Source of the DNA: an uncultured Shewanella sp.
GTDB lineage: Bacteria > Pseudomonadota > Gammaproteobacteria > Enterobacterales > Shewanellaceae
Direction of reading: 5' to 3'
DNA: 63,391 bases
Assembly: GCF_947495455.1 (NCBI RefSeq)
Contig: NZ_CANLZC010000022.1
Coordinates: forward strand, 1-63,391
The notes under the pieces are model-generated. The model did no database searches. It was not told where the DNA came from and saw only the letters and a program-made list of their open reading frames with translations. The position numbers and the translations under genes were made by a program. Shown here piece after piece: positions 28,147-36,349 of the stretch. Every line of letters starts with the position of its first letter. Position 1 is the stretch's first letter.

Positions 28147-29556
28147 GTGTTAAATCAGAACATTCATCAAGATGAAAACAAATTTTTGGTGGTATTGATC
28201 ACTTGTGTTGCGGCGATTGGGGGTTTTCTATTTGGTTTTGATAGTGGCGTGATCAACGGCACTATTGAAGATTTACAGCAAGCGTATCACTCTAATTCGG
28301 TTGGATCGGGTTTTAATGTCGCATCCATGTTATTTGGGTGTGCAATAGGGGCTTTCTTTGCTGGGCGATCAGCGGATAAATGGGGGCGACGGACAATATT
28401 AATCATATCCGCAGTTTTCTTTATTCTCAGTGGTTGGGGCTCTGGTATTGCTAACACATCGAGTATGTTTGTTTTTTCTAGAGTTTTGGGAGGTTTTGCC
28501 GTTGGCGCGGCGTCAATTCTTTCACCTATTTATATTGCAGAAGTAGCTCCTGCTCGTTATCGAGGGGCCTTGGCAACCTTACAACAGGTGTCCATACTTG
28601 CGGGTTTATTAGGGGCATTTTTAAGTAATTATATTCTCGCTAATATGGCGGGTTCTTCTATGGCTGTTTTTTGGCTCAATTTTGAAGCATGGCGATGGAT
28701 GTTTTGGGTTGAGATTATTCCTGCGTTAATCTTTTTATGTGCGCTTTTTTTTATTCCTGAAAGTCCTAGATACTTAGTGGCTGAAAACCAAAATGCAAAG
28801 GCGCGAAAGGTATTAACTCGCTTGTATGGATTACATAATGGGCGTATCAAGTTGAGCGAAATTCATGGTTCTTTGTTGTCTGATCATCCTCCGAGTTTTA
28901 CTGATTTAAAAAACACACAAACGGGTAAGCTTCATCACGTTGTTTGGGTGGGGGTGATATTGGCTGCTTTACAACAGTTAATGGGGATCAATGTCATTTT
29001 TTATTATGGCAGTATACTTTGGGAAGCGGCGGGTTATTCAGAAGACAATGCACTCTTGATTAACGTATTGACAGGTGTAGTGAGTATCTCAGCTTGTATT
29101 ATAACGATGTTTCTCATTGATTCATGGGGACGAAAACCTTTTTTATTATTGGGCTCAATAGGAATGTCAATTACCTTATTGTTAATGGTTTATGCTTTTT
29201 CACATGCCAATATGGGCGCTAATGGGGATTGGCAATTGGGAGATTTTGGACTATTAGCGTTAATATCGGCAAATGCTTATGTGTTTTTTTTCAATATCTC
29301 TTGGGGGCCCATCATGTGGATCATGCTGGGTGAAATGTTTCCTAATCAAATTAGGGGTTCTGGTTTAGCGGTGGCAGGGCTTATTCAATGGGGTGCGAAT
29401 TTTTGTGTGACGATAAGCTTTCCTCTTTTATTGGCTTTACTTGGATTAGCTGCAACTTATAGTGTATATGCTATATCAGCTCTAGTCTCGATTGTGTTTG
29501 TCATTTTTTATGTTTATGAGACAAGAGGAAAAGAATTGGAAAGTATGCCTTATTAA
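28147..29556 (+). CDS. Sugar-porter family MFS transporter 1 (probable xylose:H+ symporter)
   Basis: This is a 12-helix transporter of the XylE/GLUT sugar-porter family, 469 aa. Family marks are FLFGFDSGVINGT in helix 1 (Asp32 at the proton-coupling position of XylE Asp27), the loop GRSADKWGRRT, YIAEVAPARYRG, FIPESPRYL, QQLMGINVIFYYG in helix 7, and DSWGRKP. The start is a GTG at 28147 behind CAGGGGGAACCT. It is 41 bases after xylA, so xylose is the likely substrate and cotranscription is likely. Substrate is inferred from context. Confidence 0.92.
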   Translation: MLNQNIHQDENKFLVVLITCVAAIGGFLFGFDSGVINGTIEDLQQAYHSNSVGSGFNVASMLFGCAIGAFFAGRSADKWGRRTILIISAVFFILSGWGSGIANTSSMFVFSRVLGGFAVGAASILSPIYIAEVAPARYRGALATLQQVSILAGLLGAFLSNYILANMAGSSMAVFWLNFEAWRWMFWVEIIPALIFLCALFFIPESPRYLVAENQNAKARKVLTRLYGLHNGRIKLSEIHGSLLSDHPPSFTDLKNTQTGKLHHVVWVGVILAALQQLMGINVIFYYGSILWEAAGYSEDNALLINVLTGVVSISACIITMFLIDSWGRKPFLLLGSIGMSITLLLMVYAFSHANMGANGDWQLGDFGLLALISANAYVFFFNISWGPIMWIMLGEMFPNQIRGSGLAVAGLIQWGANFCVTISFPLLLALLGLAATYSVYAISALVSIVFVIFYVYETRGKELESMPY

Positions 29557-29789
29557 AACAAATAGGAAAAAGTGTGACTGGCTTTGAAAAATGCCATAGT
29601 GGTTAATGGGGAAATGATTGAATGAGCTAAGAAAGGATAGTTGAGAAAAGTTTTGATTAAATTCAGTGTATTTTAAGTGGGCTAAACATAAATATTCTAT
29701 TATTAGCAAAGGATCGACATTGAATAATTTGACTTCAACTTTCATTGTATTGACACTTGCCTGTGATTAGAAAGGGATATATATAATCA

Positions 29790-31181
29790 ATGAAATATAG
29801 CAATAACAATTTTCCTCTTATCATGTCTATTAGTTGTATTGCGGCAATGGGATCTTTCTTATTTGGCTTTGATACCGGTGTGATTAATGGAACGGTGGGA
29901 GGGTTAAGACTCGCCTTTGATACCAGTTTATTTGTATCCAGTTTTAACATTGCTTCTATGTTGCTTGGTTGTGGGGTTGGCGCTTTTTTTGCGGGTTGGC
30001 TCTCTGATAGTTTTGGACGTCGTTCGATGTTGATGGTCGCAGCAGTATTATTTATTGTGAGTGCTGTGGGTTCTGGTATGGCTCATTCATCAGATGAATT
30101 TATTGTGTATCGATTCATTGGTGGACTGGCTGTGGGCTCCGTTTCGGTACTTGTGCCCATGTATATTGCTGAAATTGCGCCTTCACACTACCGAGGGGCT
30201 TACGGTACTTTACAGCAGTTTGGCATTATTCTTGGTTTTTTGGTGGTTTATATCAGTAATTATTTGTTGGTTAAATTAGCGGGGACGTCAATCAATGAAT
30301 TTTGGTTTGGGTTTGAAACCTGGCGTTGGATGATATGGGGGGAATTATTACCTGCAGCTATTTTTTTCATTACTTTATTTTGGATTCCAGAAAGTCCTCG
30401 CTATCTTGTGGCTAAAGGTAAAAATAAGTTGGCGTTGCAGGTACTGATTAAGCTTTATGGACAGTTTCTTGGTGAAGCTAAGTTACTGGATATTTCTATG
30501 TCACTGTCCAGTGATCATAGTCCTCGGTTATCTGACTTAAAGAATAAAGAAACAGGCAAAGTACATAAAGTTGTATGGATTGGTGTGTTTATCACTGTTT
30601 TTCAACAGCTTATTGGTGTTAATGTGATATTTTATTATGGTTCTGTGTTATGGGAGTTAATTGGTTTTTCAGAACTCAATGCCCTTTTTATTAATATTGT
30701 AGTGGCATCTGTAGGTGCTGCTGGATGCCTTATTATGATTTTTTTGGTGGACGTTTGGGGAAGGCGTCCACTATTAAAAATGGGCAGTATTGTGATCTTT
30801 TTTACGCTATTAACGCTGGCTTTTATTTTTATGAATGTCGAGAAAGACGTCTATGGCGTGATAAATTTAGGTCATTATAAGATACTGACATTAGTGATAG
30901 TTAATCTATATGTATTTGTTTTTAATTTATCTTGGGGACCTGTTGTTTGGATAATGCTAGGAGAAATGTTTCCTAATCAAACGAGGGGATCAGCCCTTGC
31001 TATTGTTGGCTTATTTCATTGGTTCGCCAATTTTTTGGTTGTGATGACCTTTCCTTTGTTGCTCCGTTCAATAGGGATTGCTGGGGTTTTTAGTGTATAT
31101 GGGGGTTTCACGTTAATATCAGGGATTTTTGTCTTTTATTATTTAAGTGAGACGAAAGAGAAAGAGTTAGAAGAGTTTTGA
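29790..31181 (+). CDS. Sugar-porter family MFS transporter 2
   Basis: A paralogue of transporter 1, 463 aa, with the same ordered motifs: FLFGFDTGVINGT with Asp28, a GWLSDSFGRRS loop, YIAEIAPSHYRG, WIPESPRYL, QQLIGVNVIFYYG and DVWGRRP. It lies 233 bases after transporter 1, room enough for its own promoter, though none is convincing. The SD is AAAGGGATATAT at a rather long distance from the ATG. Its substrate cannot be told apart from that of its neighbours by sequence. Confidence 0.9.
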   Translation: MKYSNNNFPLIMSISCIAAMGSFLFGFDTGVINGTVGGLRLAFDTSLFVSSFNIASMLLGCGVGAFFAGWLSDSFGRRSMLMVAAVLFIVSAVGSGMAHSSDEFIVYRFIGGLAVGSVSVLVPMYIAEIAPSHYRGAYGTLQQFGIILGFLVVYISNYLLVKLAGTSINEFWFGFETWRWMIWGELLPAAIFFITLFWIPESPRYLVAKGKNKLALQVLIKLYGQFLGEAKLLDISMSLSSDHSPRLSDLKNKETGKVHKVVWIGVFITVFQQLIGVNVIFYYGSVLWELIGFSELNALFINIVVASVGAAGCLIMIFLVDVWGRRPLLKMGSIVIFFTLLTLAFIFMNVEKDVYGVINLGHYKILTLVIVNLYVFVFNLSWGPVVWIMLGEMFPNQTRGSALAIVGLFHWFANFLVVMTFPLLLRSIGIAGVFSVYGGFTLISGIFVFYYLSETKEKELEEF

Positions 31182-31208
31182 TTGTACTGGCTCATATTGG
31201 GTAAAAAT

Positions 31209-32609
31209 ATGACTAAGCATAGCAATGAAAATACGATTCTTATTATGTCCATCAGCTGTGTTGCTGTGATGGGGGCTTTCTTATTTGGTTTTGATACTGG
31301 CGTGATTAATGGCACTGTGGGAGGGATAAGGCTAGCCTTTAATTTATCTTTAGTTGCATCTAGTTTTAATGTTGCGTCGACATTGCTTGGCTGCGCCATT
31401 GGGGCTTTTTATTCTGGTCGGCTTGCTGATGTTTACGGTCGTCGGTTCATGCTCGTGATTTCGGCGATACTTTTCATTGTCAGCTCTTGGGGGTCGGGAA
31501 TCGCCGATACATCCAATGTTTTTATTTTCTATCGCATGGTAGGAGGGCTAGCGGTGGGGGCAGCTTCTATTCTCGTTCCCATGTATATTGCAGAAGTGGT
31601 ACCTGCACGTTATCGAGGCGCTTATACCGCCCTTCAACAAGTTGCGATTAATGTTGGACTCTTTTTTGTTTTCGTGAGTAATTACCTGCTTGTTCATTGG
31701 GCTGGGACTTCTATTAATACCTTTTGGCTGGGTTATGAAGCTTGGCGTTGGATGTTATGGGGGGAATTATTACCTGCTTTTATTTTTCTGTTTACCCTTT
31801 TTTTTGTGCCTGAAAGTCCAAGGTATTTGGTCGTAAGAGAGAAAAACAAGCAAGCACTAGAAGTGCTAACAAGATTGTATGGACAGTTTTTTGGTGAAGC
31901 GAAATTGATGGAGATTTCTTTATCGCTTTCCAGAGATCATAAACCTAGGTTATCTGATTTAAAAAATCCCACTTCTGGAAAAGTAAGGCGAATTGTTTGG
32001 GTCGGTATGGGGATTGCTGCTTTTCAACAGTTAATTGGGATCAATGTTGTTTTTTATTATGGTGCTATTTTATGGGAAGTCTCGGGTTTTTCTGAATCTG
32101 ATGCGTTACTTATTAATGTTGTCAGTGCTGGGATCAGTGTTGGAGCATGTATTTTTACCATACTGTTTGTTGATAAATGGGGAAGAAGGCCATTTCTTTT
32201 CATTGGCTCAGCTGGCATAACGGTTTGCTTACTACTGTTACTCTTTGTATTTTTTAATTCTAAACCAGATATTTATGGCGTATTGGATTTAGGGGAATAT
32301 AGCACCTTAGCATTAATTGCAGCGAATGCTTACGTGTTTTTCTTCAATTTATCTTGGGGGCCTGTTATGTGGATCATTCTAGGCGAGATGTTTCCAAATC
32401 AAGTCAGAGGATCGGGATTAGCTGTAACCGGTTTTGTGCATTGGATGACTAACTTTGCTATCACGATGAGTTTCCCATTATTACTGACAAATATAGGATT
32501 AGTTGGCGCGTATGCAATTTATAGCTTCTTTGCTTTTCTTTCGATTCTATTTGTGTATCGATATTTGAATGAGACAAAGGGGAAAGAGTTGGAAGAAATG
32601 AGTATGTAA
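31209..32609 (+). CDS. Sugar-porter family MFS transporter 3
   Basis: The third paralogue, 466 aa from ATG 31209. A TTG at 31182, directly after the previous stop, would add nine residues without a Shine-Dalgarno sequence and spoil the alignment with its siblings, so it was not used. Motifs are FLFGFDTGVINGT (Asp29), GRLADVYGRRF, YIAEVVPARYRG, FVPESPRYL, QQLIGINVVFYYG and DKWGRRP. It sits 27 bases after transporter 2, so those two are probably on one transcript. Confidence 0.92.
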   Translation: MTKHSNENTILIMSISCVAVMGAFLFGFDTGVINGTVGGIRLAFNLSLVASSFNVASTLLGCAIGAFYSGRLADVYGRRFMLVISAILFIVSSWGSGIADTSNVFIFYRMVGGLAVGAASILVPMYIAEVVPARYRGAYTALQQVAINVGLFFVFVSNYLLVHWAGTSINTFWLGYEAWRWMLWGELLPAFIFLFTLFFVPESPRYLVVREKNKQALEVLTRLYGQFFGEAKLMEISLSLSRDHKPRLSDLKNPTSGKVRRIVWVGMGIAAFQQLIGINVVFYYGAILWEVSGFSESDALLINVVSAGISVGACIFTILFVDKWGRRPFLFIGSAGITVCLLLLLFVFFNSKPDIYGVLDLGEYSTLALIAANAYVFFFNLSWGPVMWIILGEMFPNQVRGSGLAVTGFVHWMTNFAITMSFPLLLTNIGLVGAYAIYSFFAFLSILFVYRYLNETKGKELEEMSM

Positions 32610-32703
32610 GTTTGCTGATTTTTATTGTGATGCATTATTTAAAGACGCTTTTATACCTTTTTTATACTGTTTAGTAATGCGTTGAATTCGATTAGGTAAT
32701 GGT

Positions 32704-34101
32704 ATGACACATAACAACGAACGAATGCTTTTTATTATATTAATTTGCTTTATTGTGTCAATTGCATCATCTTTATTTGGTTTTTACACTGGAGTGATAA
32801 ATGGCACTTGGGGCGGATTAGAGCTGGCATTTAATTCTCATTATACTGGGTTGAGTGTTAACGTCGCTTCTATGCTTGTGAGTTGTGCTATTGGGGCTTT
32901 TTTTGCGGGCCATTTGGCCGATGTATATGGTCGTCGTTCAATATTATTGATTATCGCATTATTATTTATGGTCAGTGCTTGGGGCTCTGGTATATCCGAC
33001 ACACAAGAAGCCTTTATTTTATATCGATCTTTGGGTGGGTTGGGGGCGGGAGCGGCATCTGTTATCGTTCCTATGTACATAGCCGAGGTTGCCCCAGCGC
33101 GTTATCGTGGTTCGCTAGGCGCTATTCTACAAGTCGCCGTTATTATTGGTTTATTAGTTGCGTTTGCTAGTAATTATGTTTTAGTGAATGTGGCGGGCGG
33201 GGTAAATCAAGTATTCTGGTTTGAATACGCTGCGTGGCGTTGGATGTTTTGGGTTGAGTTGCTGCCATCGTTTATTTTTCTCGTGGGGTTATTATTTATC
33301 CCTGAAAGCCCTCGCTATTTAGTGTTACATGGACAGCATCAAAAAGCCATAACAGTATTAACGCGTCTTTATGGCAGATTCATTGGTGAAGCCATGTATC
33401 TCGAGATTTCATTGACTTTATCCGAAGCGCATTTACCTCGATTTTCTGATTTAAAAGATCAAACAACAGGAAGAATGAAGAAGGTTGTTTGGGTTGGGTT
33501 AGGTCTTGCTGTTTTTCAGCAGATCACGGGAATTAATATTTATTATTACTATGGTGTTATTTTTTGGCAGGCCGTGGGTTTTTCTGAAACCGATGGTTTG
33601 TTATTTAATATTATTCTTGCTGTTATTTCTTTAGTGGCTTGTTTGTTTACCTTAATCTTTATAGATAGGTGGGGACGTAAGATATTCTTACTGGTTGGTT
33701 CAGTTGGAATGACAGTATCGTTAGCTGTGTTGTTATTTGTTTTCTTTCAGAAAGAGAGTGGAATACCGAAAGCCTTCTTACTGGAGCACACTGACTGGAT
33801 AATTATTATCGCTACGAATGCTTATGTGTTCTTTTTTAGCTTGTCATGGGGACCTGTGATGTGGGTGTTATTAGGGGAGATGTTTCCTCATCAAATAAGA
33901 GGTTCAGCTTTAGCTATCTGTGGAATGGCTTTGTGGAGCGCAAATTTACTCACAGTGACCCTTTTTATTGTTCTTTTGACCTTCTGGGGTCTTATGAACG
34001 CTTATATTCTGTATACCTTAATGGCATTGTTATCCATTATTTTTGTTTATAAATACGTATATGAAACAAAAGGAAAAAAACTAGAATCAATGGAGAGTTG
34101 A
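32704..34101 (+). CDS. Sugar-porter family MFS transporter 4, lacking the helix-1 Asp
   Basis: The fourth paralogue, 465 aa. It keeps the loop GHLADVYGRRS, YIAEVAPARYRG, FIPESPRYL, the helix-7 sugar-site residues in QQITGIN, and DRWGRKI. In helix 1 it reads SLFGFYTGVINGT, so Tyr28 (codon TAC) replaces the Asp that its three neighbours share and that couples protons in XylE. Helix 7 also changes to INIYYYYGV. It may work as a facilitator or sensor, or carry another sugar. It is 94 bases after transporter 3. Confidence 0.9.
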   Translation: MTHNNERMLFIILICFIVSIASSLFGFYTGVINGTWGGLELAFNSHYTGLSVNVASMLVSCAIGAFFAGHLADVYGRRSILLIIALLFMVSAWGSGISDTQEAFILYRSLGGLGAGAASVIVPMYIAEVAPARYRGSLGAILQVAVIIGLLVAFASNYVLVNVAGGVNQVFWFEYAAWRWMFWVELLPSFIFLVGLLFIPESPRYLVLHGQHQKAITVLTRLYGRFIGEAMYLEISLTLSEAHLPRFSDLKDQTTGRMKKVVWVGLGLAVFQQITGINIYYYYGVIFWQAVGFSETDGLLFNIILAVISLVACLFTLIFIDRWGRKIFLLVGSVGMTVSLAVLLFVFFQKESGIPKAFLLEHTDWIIIIATNAYVFFFSLSWGPVMWVLLGEMFPHQIRGSALAICGMALWSANLLTVTLFIVLLTFWGLMNAYILYTLMALLSIIFVYKYVYETKGKKLESMES

Positions 34102-34121
34102 AAGTGGCTGAACTTCAACAT

Positions 34122-34148
34122 TTGAGCACTCGATGCTTGAGTGCTCAA
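34122..34148. terminator. Hairpin between convergent genes (MFS 4 and YccT-like)
   Basis: TTGAGCACTC (34122-34131) and GAGTGCTCAA (34139-34148) form a perfect 10-bp stem with a 7-base loop. There is no clear T run on either side, so terminator function is plausible from position rather than from sequence. Confidence 0.5.
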
Positions 34149-34162
34149 TGGTAAAAATGAGC

Positions 34163-34843
34163 TTACATTTGTTGAATAGCCCAGCTCATAAAGGCTTTTC
34201 TTGTGGGTTCATCGGCTTGTTTCCACCAATATTTTAACATTTGTTGTGCCTCTTTTGCTGATTGACTCGATGTTGGCTCAGTGGCAAGGTTGAGTGGATC
34301 GTGTGGTGAAGGCGTTGTTACTATGGCTTGTGAATGGCCTTTCATTGTCGCCGCAGTTGCGGCAGCTGTCGGGCTGGTTTCTTGTTTATTTCGAGTAAAT
34401 AGTTGGGATACAAGGCTTTCTTCAGTGAAGTTAGTCTGTTTGACTTGAAAATCAACTTTCTCTTTATTATTTTGTTTAATCACCACTTGAGGAGATTTTG
34501 AGAAAGTTTTGGGATCTTTCACTGGCAAGCCACCGACAGGTTCTAGTTGATACTTGCTACCTTCAATGACGTTTAACGTCACAATAAAAGGCGAAGACTC
34601 GACTCTGTACTCACTATCGCTGTAATCATCTTCAATCATATCGCTATATCGAATCGCAATTTTATGAGTGCCAGGTTGTAATTTAAGGGTAGATTTATGA
34701 GTAAAAAAGTTCGTTTTAATTTTTTGACCATCAATTGCTAAATATTCAAACGACATTGGAATGGTTAAGCTGGACGCTAGGCTAGAGGTACTTGTTAGAA
34801 GGACAAGTAAAGCAGTGATAATACGTATTGATTTCATATTCAT
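34163..34843 (-). CDS. YccT/DUF2057 family exported protein
   Basis: The 226 aa have a signal peptide (about 1-24, MNMKSIRIITALLVLLTSTS followed by SLASS) and a DUF2057 domain: IPMSFEYLAIDGQKI, a LQPGTHKIAIRY segment, and FIVTLNVIEGSKYQLEP. The C-terminal third (about 145-226) is Ala/Thr/Ser/Gln-rich and ends with a short helix. In E. coli YccT has been linked to curli inhibition (CsgI), but no curli genes are present here. It lies 62 bases downstream of priC and may share its transcript. Confidence 0.85.
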   Translation of the reverse strand: MNMKSIRIITALLVLLTSTSSLASSLTIPMSFEYLAIDGQKIKTNFFTHKSTLKLQPGTHKIAIRYSDMIEDDYSDSEYRVESSPFIVTLNVIEGSKYQLEPVGGLPVKDPKTFSKSPQVVIKQNNKEKVDFQVKQTNFTEESLVSQLFTRNKQETSPTAAATAATMKGHSQAIVTTPSPHDPLNLATEPTSSQSAKEAQQMLKYWWKQADEPTRKAFMSWAIQQM

Positions 34844-34905
34844 TCCTTAAAGCGCTAACACTTTTCAATTATTATTGTTATGTGGCGAAATTATCATGAC
34901 ATATT

Positions 34906-35571
34906 TTATGAGTAATTTCGATTTTTGTTTGGTCTTTCATAAAGCTGGATCCGCTCTTCGATGTAAGTAATGGCTTGACGACACTTACCTAACCGTCGAT
35001 GCAGTAACAGGATTTCATTTTGCCGAGTGATTTTGTCACTTTCATGGCAATGGGCTAATTCTGATTGCAATATATCAATTTTATATTGCATTTTCTTTTG
35101 CCAATTTAAATGCTTATTGAGTTCCTCATAGAGTTTATGACTATTTTGCATCACATGGGAAGCTATCCAGCTGAAGCCGCTTTCTTGGTGAGCTAATTGG
35201 TGACGTTTCACGGCCATTTTGCGTTTGATTGTTTTTTTATGTTGCGCTGTTTTTATATCTAAAGGAGTGGCTTGCAAGGCTCGTTTTACCGCAGTAAATT
35301 GATCTTGGATCCGTTGGCAATGATATAGCATGGTTTGTTGAGCCAGCTTAAAAGTAAACTGTTTTTCCAGCTGTTCGATGTTTTTTGCAATTTGTTCAAT
35401 ACAGGGAAACAACTTGGCACCTGATTGAATAAATAGAGAACGATTAAAACGTTCGATATCCAGTAGCATTTTTTGTTGTGTTTTAGGTAGTTGACTATCA
35501 TGTTGAAGGACATCTTGTTCAAGGCGTTTAAGTTGTTGCTTCAGTTTATTCATTAACTCATTTTTTGTCAT
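34906..35571 (-). CDS. priC: Primosomal replication protein PriC
   Basis: PriC reloads DnaB helicase at stalled forks with a lagging-strand gap. The 221 aa are basic and helical. The PriC signature is near the C-terminus: DILQSELAHCHESD, RQNEILLLHRRLGKCRQAITYIEERI. The chosen start ATG (35571-35569) overlaps the stop of the exporter gene as ATGA and lies 9 bases after GGAG. An ATG six bases upstream would be too close to that GGAG. The overlap implies coupled translation with the exporter and dinG. Confidence 0.9.
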   Translation of the reverse strand: MTKNELMNKLKQQLKRLEQDVLQHDSQLPKTQQKMLLDIERFNRSLFIQSGAKLFPCIEQIAKNIEQLEKQFTFKLAQQTMLYHCQRIQDQFTAVKRALQATPLDIKTAQHKKTIKRKMAVKRHQLAHQESGFSWIASHVMQNSHKLYEELNKHLNWQKKMQYKIDILQSELAHCHESDKITRQNEILLLHRRLGKCRQAITYIEERIQLYERPNKNRNYS

Positions 35572-36341
35572 ATCCATGCACTCCAAGTGAGCTTAGCGGC
35601 AATGATGATAATAATCGTAATAAACAAAGGACGAATAAAAGGAAATCCAAATTTAATGGCGGAATGCGCGCCAATATAAGCGCCTAACATCATGCAAACC
35701 CCCATGGAAAGACCCAAAGGGATATCCACTTTCTGTAATATGAAAAAGATCAGCAATGAAGTCACATTACTGGTAAAAGTCATGGCACGGGCAAGACCGC
35801 AGCAATGAAGTAAAGGTAATTGATGAAGACGACTGCTTGAAACTGTCCAAAATGCCCCTGTACCTGGACCTGCAAATCCATCGTAAAACCCTAATGGAAT
35901 GGCTTGTAACCATTGTTTTAGACGGGGGGCAGGGCGCTTGGGCACTGTTAGGTTTTTGTCTCCCATCGCATTGGGCTGCAGTAAGGTATAGAGTGCAATA
36001 ATGATGATGATTAAAGGCAAGGCTTTTTCTAACCATGCATTATTGATAAGAGTAACTAAAACTGTGCCAACAACAGCCCCAATAAAAACGGCGATAAAGC
36101 TGTGATACCAAAGGGTTGGAGAGAATAACTTTTGTTTATAATAGGTAAAAGCTGCCATGGAGGAGCCAAAGGAAGCAGCGAGTTTATTGGTGCCTAAGGC
36201 CATATGAGGATTGATCCCCATTGTGAGTAATGCAGGGATCGATAGCAGCCCACCGCCACCGACAACAGCATCAATGAACCCTGCGATAAACCCGATTAAT
36301 GCCAAAATCGCCCAAGAGTGAGGCTCAAGTAATAAATCCAA
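35568..36341 (-). CDS. TauE/SafE family membrane exporter (TSUP)
   Basis: This is an inner-membrane protein of 257 aa with about eight hydrophobic segments. The N-terminal repeat IGFIAGFIDAVVGGGGLLSIPALL and the second-half repeat GFYDGFAGPGTGAFWTVSS are the TSUP double signature, as in E. coli YfcA. Family members export sulfite, sulfonates or related anions, and no substrate can be assigned here. It is placed between dinG (8-base gap) and priC (4-base overlap), an odd partner for two DNA genes but clearly cotranscribed. Confidence 0.9.
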   Translation of the reverse strand: MDLLLEPHSWAILALIGFIAGFIDAVVGGGGLLSIPALLTMGINPHMALGTNKLAASFGSSMAAFTYYKQKLFSPTLWYHSFIAVFIGAVVGTVLVTLINNAWLEKALPLIIIIIALYTLLQPNAMGDKNLTVPKRPAPRLKQWLQAIPLGFYDGFAGPGTGAFWTVSSSRLHQLPLLHCCGLARAMTFTSNVTSLLIFFILQKVDIPLGLSMGVCMMLGAYIGAHSAIKFGFPFIRPLFITIIIIIAAKLTWSAWI

Positions 36342-36349
36342 AAGGTTTC

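Noticed and set aside
31182..31208. TTG start for the third sugar porter directly after the second stop
   Set aside because: No ribosome site and no match to the paralogues' N-termini; ATG 31209 is used.
33846..34052. 68-aa frame inside the fourth sugar porter
   Set aside because: It is an overlapping shadow of a clear transporter gene.
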